A stretch of DNA of 64,000 nucleotides from Chloranthus sessilifolius. Lineage: Eukaryota > Streptophyta > Magnoliopsida > Chloranthales > Chloranthaceae. The notes under the pieces are model-generated. The model was not told the origin of the DNA, ran no database searches, and saw only the letters and a list, made by a program, of their open reading frames with translations. The stretch is from positions 6,523,299 through 6,587,298 of the forward strand of contig CM037597.1 in assembly GCA_021018995.1 (NCBI GenBank), written 5' to 3'. The position numbers and the translations under genes are program-made. This document shows, one piece after another, positions 57,050-64,000 of this stretch (position 1 is the stretch's first letter; each line of letters opens with the position of its first letter).

Positions 57050-57605
57050 CAACTACCAAATCTTTGAGTTCACCCACATTGAAAAACATTGACTGCTTTG
57101 AATCGGAAAATAGAGATCGCTTATCGTCCCAGCCTTTCACACGATGGATCTTGAGATCATGGTGGCACCGTCAGACAATTGACTGCATTGAATCGGACGA
57201 TGGAGATCGTTTATCGTCCCAACCTTTCACACGATGGATCTTGAGATCATGGTGGCACCATCAGATGGTTGACTGCATTGAATCGGACGATGGAGATCGT
57301 TTATCGTCCCAACCTTTCACACGATGGATCTTGAGATCATGGTGGCACCATCAGACGGTTGACTGCATTGAATCGGATAATGGAGATCGTTTATCGTCCA
57401 AACCTATCACACGATGGCCCAAGCCCTTCATGGTGGCACCATTAGACGGTTGGTTTTTTATTTCATGTGGTACAACCCAAAAAGTGACCTTAAAATTAAT
57501 TTTAACCGTGTACGTGATGCTAAGGTCACTTTTCTGAGATGTGTGCCACAAAATAAAACACTGACCGTCTGAAGGTACGCCTATGATCTCAAGATGCACT
57601 TAGGC
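57050..57605. repeat. Long-TIR MITE with a four-fold 90-bp tandem repeat
   Basis: The unit GACTGCATTGAATCGGACGA... starts at 57091, 57181, 57271 and 57361, an exact 90-bp period, inside the left arm of a MITE whose right arm ends near 57600 (GATCTCAAGATGCACTTAGG). Copies 2 and 3 are almost identical. The 184-residue frame 56983-57537 is produced by this repeat, because 90 is divisible by three, and is not a gene. Confidence 0.9.
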
Positions 57606-57673
57606 CTCGTTCAGGTGTTTCTTGGCTTTTCAAAATCGGCTTAATTGAAATCGGCAAATGATGAGGTTCATTA

Positions 57674-57780
57674 CACTACAAAAAAGGTCCCCTATCAGTC
57701 GGTGTAGATTTCGCTGAAGGCTTACAGTCGTTGGCGATGCCCTCGTCGGAGGATACATACGCAATGAGCCGTCAGCATAG
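57674..57780. mobile_element. Single CACTA terminus, other subfamily
   Basis: CACTACAAAAAAGGTCCCC followed by TCAGTCGGTG and GTCGGAGG motifs differs from the GCGGCAG family. No partner end with TTTGTAGTG was found nearby, so it is a truncated end. Confidence 0.5.
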
Positions 57781-57830
57781 TGTTTTTTTTTTTTTTCTTT
57801 AAATTTATTTTTTATTTTTTTATTTACAAG

Positions 57831-58070
57831 CACTACAAAAAATAAGACTATTAGCGGCAGCCAAAAACTGCCGCTAATAGCATTAAAACTGCCGCTAATA
57901 CCCTCAGCGGCAGTTGTAAAAACTACCGCCATTAGTGTTGTCGCTATTTGTTTTAGCGGCAGTTTTTACATCTGCCGATGAGTGTATTAGCGGTAGTTTT
58001 TACAACTGCCACTAAGTTGGCAATAATAGTGGCAATTAAAAAACTGTCATTGGCATTACAAACAGGGAGA
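57831..58070. mobile_element. CACTA terminus with expanded subterminal repeats
   Basis: CACTACAAAAAATAAGACT begins a region with about ten AGCGGCAGTTTTT/AACTGCCGCTA motifs, many more than in the short MITEs. No right-hand TTTTGTAGTG follows in the window. This looks like one end of a larger CACTA element that is truncated or lost its other end. Confidence 0.65.
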
Positions 58071-58576
58071 TGCCCACTAGAAGCTTTGCTGATATAAAGG
58101 TTATGATAAAAGACACATCATCATCATAAATCTCCTTAAAAATGAAAGCTATACAAGTTTATATAAAAGACACATCAATAAAAAATTGCATCCGTTTGTA
58201 CACATCATAACAGAATAATGGCAAGCTCAAATTGCATCTGTTTGTGCAACCATGGCAAGCTCAAATTGCCATTAATCTGATAATACAATTGTTTCACAAA
58301 TTGTTTTACTTAGCCACCTTAGTTTGGCGTCTTGGAAGTTCTCGGTTTAAACCATTGTTTGCTGATTTTTTGTATAGGGCCATGTCGGAGTAGCTCGTCG
58401 GAGATATTAGGGAAATCGGGGCACGGATCCAGTGTCTGCAGCCCTATGGATGAGGCACATTCTCCTTCGGCGCTTCCAGGGAAACCTCTTTCTTTTCCAC
58501 CTTGCCCGCTTCTTTCTTCCTTCCCTTTTTCTACTGGTGCGGTGTATACAAAGTGCCCAATTAGGGATGGTGCTCA
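58071..58576. other. No firm gene
   Basis: On the minus strand 58320-58460 reads GLQTLDPCPDFPNISDELLR and KISKQWFKPRTSK, which looks coding-like but was not identified. It may be another captured exon. Two AAAAGACACATCA copies and two GGCAAGCTCAAATTGC copies lie at 58108-58270. The plus ORFs 58332-58661 and 58432-58632 are antisense shadows. Confidence 0.35.
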
Positions 58577-58657
58577 TCGTTGGAGAGGCTCCAATGTTTC
58601 GACGATGGTGCTCATCGTTGGCCTGTGTTTAAACTCCTGCGGTTCATATTCGCTGAC
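58577..58657 (-). pseudogene. Probable receptor-like cytoplasmic kinase exon, C-terminal fragment
   Basis: After a TATCAG acceptor the minus strand reads VSEYEPQEFKHRPTMSTIVE and then TLEPLQ, the KxRPTMxEVVxTLExLQ stretch near the C-terminus (subdomain XI) of plant RLCK-VII kinases. The frame stops right after. An 18-bp direct repeat (GATGGTGCTCATCGTTGG at 58566 and 58604) marks the break. Only about 27 residues support this. It is apparently a captured exon in the MULE candidate. Confidence 0.5.
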
Positions 58658-58699
58658 CTGATAACCAATCAACAGAAAACAGATTGGTGGTCTACAAGT

Positions 58700-61034
58700 G
58701 TTTGTCGTTAATTTGATGAAGTAAGGAATACACATAGTTTCATAGAACATGCACCAAATTTTCATGGGCTTTTTCAGTAGTAGACAGTGTATGTTCATAT
58801 CAGTGCAGGTTCGAGCCCAACTTACTCATAAAAAATTAATGAATTAATCCTAAATACTACTAAACCTATAATAGCTCCGGAATCCATGAGTTTTCGACGA
58901 GGTGTTCAAATTCTCTGGAATGGTATAAAGTTTAGTATCCTCCCTGGGACAGAATTTCAAAGCCTAGTAGTAGACTATCTGCTATGTAAAGAAATAGAAT
59001 AGGCAATTTTTTGGCATTTGCAAATTCAATATATTAACAAATAGATGCATGTTAGCAGGATTCCAATATGTCAATTCAATATGGGGAGGAAGTTAGTGAT
59101 ATATGAGTATTTGTCTTCAAACTGTCATGTGAAAAAATAGAATTTTTCTAAGTTTCAAAATAGATAAATTAGAAACAGATGGGACATTTTTTCTGCACAA
59201 AATTGATCTTACAACTAAAACTATGAATTGATGGCACCTAAAAAGGCCTACATCATACATTTATAAAATTGGTTGAAGAGTTAAATTTAGGAATTGAAGG
59301 GTCAAATTTTAGGGATTGAAGAGTCAAATTTTAGGAATACGAAATTCAACTAGCAGAAAGGCAATTGTGATAAGTTTATTAAGAGAATGACCCTCATCTG
59401 GGGTATCATAAGGCTATGAACTATGAAGTACCTTTTAGCCACTAATCCTTTCGAAATCTGTCTTCTGTAAATTTAGGGCTAAAAGGCGCTTAATGAGTTA
59501 CGATGCCTTTGACACCCCATTAATCGCTAATTGCTCCTAAGCTTGCAGGATGTCGTTGCTAACTTAATTTTCTTTTTAAGCTCAAATCACTAAAACTTCG
59601 CATTGAACTAGTATTGTTATTTTGAATTTGAAAAATTGGAAATAGAATGCCAAGGGATACCGCAGTAAGTTTAGATAAGTTATTTGGTCAGAAAGAGGAG
59701 TTTTTTTGTTCTCTTCTTTTATGTACACGGAGGGGTATGAATGATAGTCAAGGAAGCTATAAAACATACTCTATTTCCTTGAGGACAAATTTTACAATGA
59801 GAAAGACCTAAGTTATGAAAAATTACCTCAAAGTTAGGAAAGAAACTTGGGTACAGCCCAGTCCAGGAAGGAGGGCGATTAGATGCCATTGTTAAGCAGT
59901 GAGGCGGACCCGCCATTATCGAAGCAGGGTTATCTATCTGTGTAAGAAAAAAGAGAGATTATGAATAAATTTGTAACAATTTTTTACACCCGACATAACT
60001 TTAAGTGACAACGTGAATGACCAGAAATCAAATTCATGCATTTGGATTGATTGAATACCTGTTTAGGACTCGGTGACAAAATGTTTAAGGCAATCTTTTA
60101 TTCTTTCTTTCCCTAATCGTCTGTTCAAATCAACCCTCACGATTCATATCCTGTTGAACTTGAGCAAAAGCTGACAGCATCAAGGACCGCATATTTGTTA
60201 TTTCGACAAGAATCTCCAATGTTGCACGTAAAAGCAGAAATACTAAATATATCATGTGGGGCTTTTACCCACATGCATATTATTTGGACATAATATTCTA
60301 AAGCACACAAGCCAAGTCACTTACCTGTCTCAAAGGAAACTTGGGTAGCCCGGAGTTTTGGAGAAACCAAAGTCCCAAAGACTGCTAGTGATTTAGATCT
60401 CTCCTTCTGAACCTACAGAAGAAAACTGTAATATAAAGAGAAATTTGGATCAAAATTGTAAAGAAATGGCTCAAACTATTACTTATATATTTTGTTCATA
60501 ATCTAGCTTCTTTAATTAATTCTTGAATCTATTAACTCTGAATTTTTAGTTCACCTTGTCTCACAGAGGTGGTTGTTTTGAGAGGATGTGTTTCAGATGA
60601 GGATTATGCTTTGGAGAGGAATTAGGACATTTTTATAGGATTTTCAGTAAGACCAAGTGATTAGATATTACTAGGGAAGAAGTGCTAGTAAAATTGAGCT
60701 GATCAACACATTGAAACCTTTATTGGAGTAACTATTTTACTTCTCTTACCTTGGACGAAGAAAAAATATTATTAATGAAGTTTTTTTAAATTGAGATGCT
60801 AATGATTTTCTGGCAGGTGGGTCTGAGAACAAGTGATTATTGTCTGAAAAGTGACAGCAGAGTAGGTGTACACTGAAAAATTATGTAATCTCAAGGCCCC
60901 CAGCAGGTGTACACTGACAAAAAGAGAGACAAAGAGCTAAAAAGTGACAAAAAGAGCCGAAGGGGCAGCCCCGAACCCCAGGGCCACAAACAACAGATCC
61001 CGGAGCCACACACAATTTTGTGGGGTTGCTTTTG
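58700..61034. other. Mostly intron-like, gene unidentified
   Basis: Minus-strand exon-like blocks with splice-like borders occur at 60335-60412 (ERSKSLAVFGTLVSPKLRAT) and 59822-59938 (MAGPPHCLTMASNRPPSWTG, then LYPSFFPNF, ending at a GTAATT donor). I do not recognise the protein. A small tandem repeat (GAATTGAAGGGTCAAATTTTAG type, about 22 bp, 2-3 copies) lies at 59290-59340. The rest shows nothing. Confidence 0.35.
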
Positions 61035-62168
<1,134 letters not shown>

Positions 62169-63430
62169 CTGGAATCATAAAGTGTGGTGAGAAAATTATC
62201 ATTGCCAAAAACCATCAGGGAGTCAATTCAAGAGAAGCCCCTGCAACCATGAAATAAAAATCCATTTCTCAAGGAAAGATAGAAGATCCGTAGAGTGATA
62301 TAGGAGTGATCTTAGTTCTGTACTTCCAAATTTGAGCGTATTTAAAGGTAACCAAAAATTTAAATCTTATTGCATGGGTTAAAAATAAGATTACGCCCCC
62401 ACAAAATTGATATGTTAAATTTGGACACCTGTGATCATATTTTCAAGTGTAGATTTGCATTGAATTGGGCCTAAATTTGTTGAATGGAACCTCATCAATC
62501 TTATTTAAATCACCGTACCAGACCGATTTTTTGATACCAAAATCGAAATCGGCGTAATCGGTTCTGTTTGGCATCAATTTTGAATCGATTTCGGTCACAG
62601 GTGCAGGCTTGTGTAACTTATAGGAAATTTATTTTAGAGTGGGTAAGCTTAGCTAAGCAGTAAGAAATTAAGAATTGCTGATACTGATAAGCACGGGTGA
62701 GAGACAAAAATAGGCTTGAACATTGGAGAAGAAGCCAAGTGGACTTGGACAGACACGTGTTCAAAGCCCATTATTTGAACATGGATTTTTCAAAGCCCAT
62801 TCTAGATAAAAAAATCCCTAAAACACAAATACAAATATAGCCATTCGAAAATCACTAAAAAATATGGTTTAAAAATAGAAAATAACCTTGAAAATCAAAG
62901 AATAAAATTGAAAATTGCACAAATCAATTGTACCTGAAGAACAAAAGCTTGGATCTAAACCGAAAATGGTTGCTATGAATATGAATCTGAACCGAAAATG
63001 GATACTATGAATATGAATCTCCACCGAAAATGGATCTGAACTAAAAATGGATGCTATGAATCTAAATCTGAATCAATAACCTTCGATTTTTGCTTGAAGC
63101 CCTTGGGAGATGGTATGAATTTGAATTGAAATGGATGCCCTCTTGACCGATGTACTTTGGCGCTTCGAAGAGAATGGATCGTCGAAAATAAATGCCCTCT
63201 TGCGGATGTACATCGGCTGCAGGAGTTCGAAACCAGAGAACGAGAGAGGGAGAGAGAGGAGAGAATGAGAGAGGGAGTATGACGATGGGTTTTCGTTCTA
63301 ACCGATAGAAATCTAAAGGGGCATTTGTGGTTTTTCGCACCAAGTTAACCATTGGGTTTTGAACTGACCAAAGCTAGGTAACGGATGTAGAGGGAACATA
63401 AAAGCAAGGAGTTTTGAACAATAGCAATAA
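62169..63430. other. Gene-free interior of the MULE candidate
   Basis: No upstream copine exon is visible. A remnant with CCGATTTTTTGATACCAAAATC (62525) resembles the ATCGG foldback. Three ACCGAAAATGGAT pieces lie at 62958-63048 and a GAGAGAGGGA run at 63240-63280. The minus frame 63062-63352 has no domain. Confidence 0.4.
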
Positions 63431-63497
63431 CTCGGGGGGTTTTTTATAATATCAGCATAACTCGGGGGTATTTGCAAAAAACCCTAAATTTTATTAT

Positions 63498-63640
63498 GGG
63501 CCATGCGTAACACTTGATCAGTTTAGATGCATTGATGTTAACTCATCAGATCGGGTTAGGTCAAGCCAAATTTTTTGCTACTAACGGGCTTATGGGTAGG
63601 TGTCTGATACGACCCAATATAATAATAATAATAATAATAA

Positions 63641-63671
<31 letters not shown>

Positions 63672-63796
63672 AAAGGTTTTATAGTTCTTTCTATCAAGTA
63701 AGCTACCTGGTCAATGCTAATGAATGAGCAGGCCGATGATCACGATCATTGAAAGAAAAATAGCTACATTTGTTCGCGCTTACTTACCACATTTGG
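63498..63796. other. Gene-free interval with a trinucleotide microsatellite
   Basis: (ATA)n passing into (AAG)n at 63620-63673. Nothing else was seen. Confidence 0.7.
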
Positions 63797-64000
63797 CGGG
63801 TGCGTACACTAAATACCGTTGACTGCGTTGAATCAGATTGTCGAGATCGTTGCAATTCCAATCTTCCACACAATGGATCTTGAGACTATGGGTGTGCAAT
63901 CAAACGGTCAAGTGCTTTATTCCATATGACACAGATCTCAAAAGGTGACCTTAAAATTACATTTTGAGCTTGATGTGTGCAATATAAAGCCACTTTTGGG
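63797..64000. repeat. Long-TIR MITE, cut by the window edge
   Basis: Left arm only: CGTTGACTGCGTTGAATCAG, then CAATGGATCTTGAGACTATG and CAATCAAACGGTCAAGTGC, closest to the copy at 51225-51530. The right arm lies beyond the window. Confidence 0.75.

Noticed and set aside
56983-57537. 184-residue ORF with 30-residue repeats as a possible repeat protein gene
   Set aside because: It is produced by a 90-bp tandem duplication within a MITE arm; no start context or domain supports it.
58332-58661. Plus-strand ORF of 109 residues
   Set aside because: Antisense to the kinase-like minus-strand exon and neighbouring coding-like block.

Overview
This is a window of nuclear genomic DNA from a flowering plant, and it is almost entirely repeats. 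The evidence is a plant Ty3/gypsy element of the Athila type, Tat-type and copia-type LTRs, an L1-type LINE with plant zinc-finger (zf-RVT) sequence, many MITEs, and fragments of plant-specific gene families (YUCCA, PPR, DUF247, BONZAI copine). The sequence does not fix the species. I see no intact host gene, no rRNA or tRNA gene, no CRISPR array and nothing bacterial.

Layout. (1) 1-8.2 kb: a MITE field with a LINE scrap, a YUCCA gene fragment (2706-2975), four CACTA MITEs in 3 kb (three with exact 3-bp target duplications), a 947-bp foldback and a decayed PPR fragment. (2) 8.2-35.2 kb: a nest of LTR elements. A plus-strand Tat-like relic has its 3' LTR at about 12.47-16.4 kb. A minus-strand Tat-like relic has its LTR starting near 35.16 kb, a primer-site-like stretch near 18.62 kb and a long leader ORF at 16453-17379. 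A 15.1-kb Athila-type element (18857-33978) with exact TSDs sits inside the minus-strand LTR. Two related 2.5-kb solo LTRs sit in the plus-strand LTR and in the Athila gag region. (3) 35.7-39 kb: a copia-like solo LTR nested in a foldback, a 457-bp Mutator-type MITE with a perfect 9-bp TSD, and another foldback. (4) 39-47.2 kb: a local duplication of a LINE 3' end, separated by a 2.5-kb tandem array of MITE arms. A third 2.5-kb solo LTR lies in only one of the two copies. (5) 46.4-51.1 kb: a minus-strand L1-type LINE carrying a nested CACTA MITE and a nested hAT MITE. (6) 53.4-56.7 kb: a DUF247 (UPF0481) pseudogene split by a PIF/Harbinger (Tourist-like) insertion, with its C-terminal membrane segment left 1.6 kb away. 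(7) 56.8-63.5 kb: a 6.7-kb interval between long terminal inverted repeats that holds pieces of a copine gene and a probable receptor-like kinase, so a candidate Pack-MULE.

The most unusual pattern is that all three 2.5-kb solo LTRs carry, at the same relative place, a cluster of 15-19 short palindromes. The palindrome core differs between the two families (TGATCGATCA in two, TTCGATTAATCGAA in the third). Other LTR elements in the window also repeat near-palindromic motifs (GCGCAATTCGATTGCAC, TCCCATCGCG, TCGATCGA). A long-TIR foldback MITE family with a shared GATGGAGATCG / GATCTTGAGATCATG core accounts for at least nine other pieces of the window.

All coordinates of degraded repeats are read by eye. 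Those with exact target duplications are firm, and the rest are approximate.
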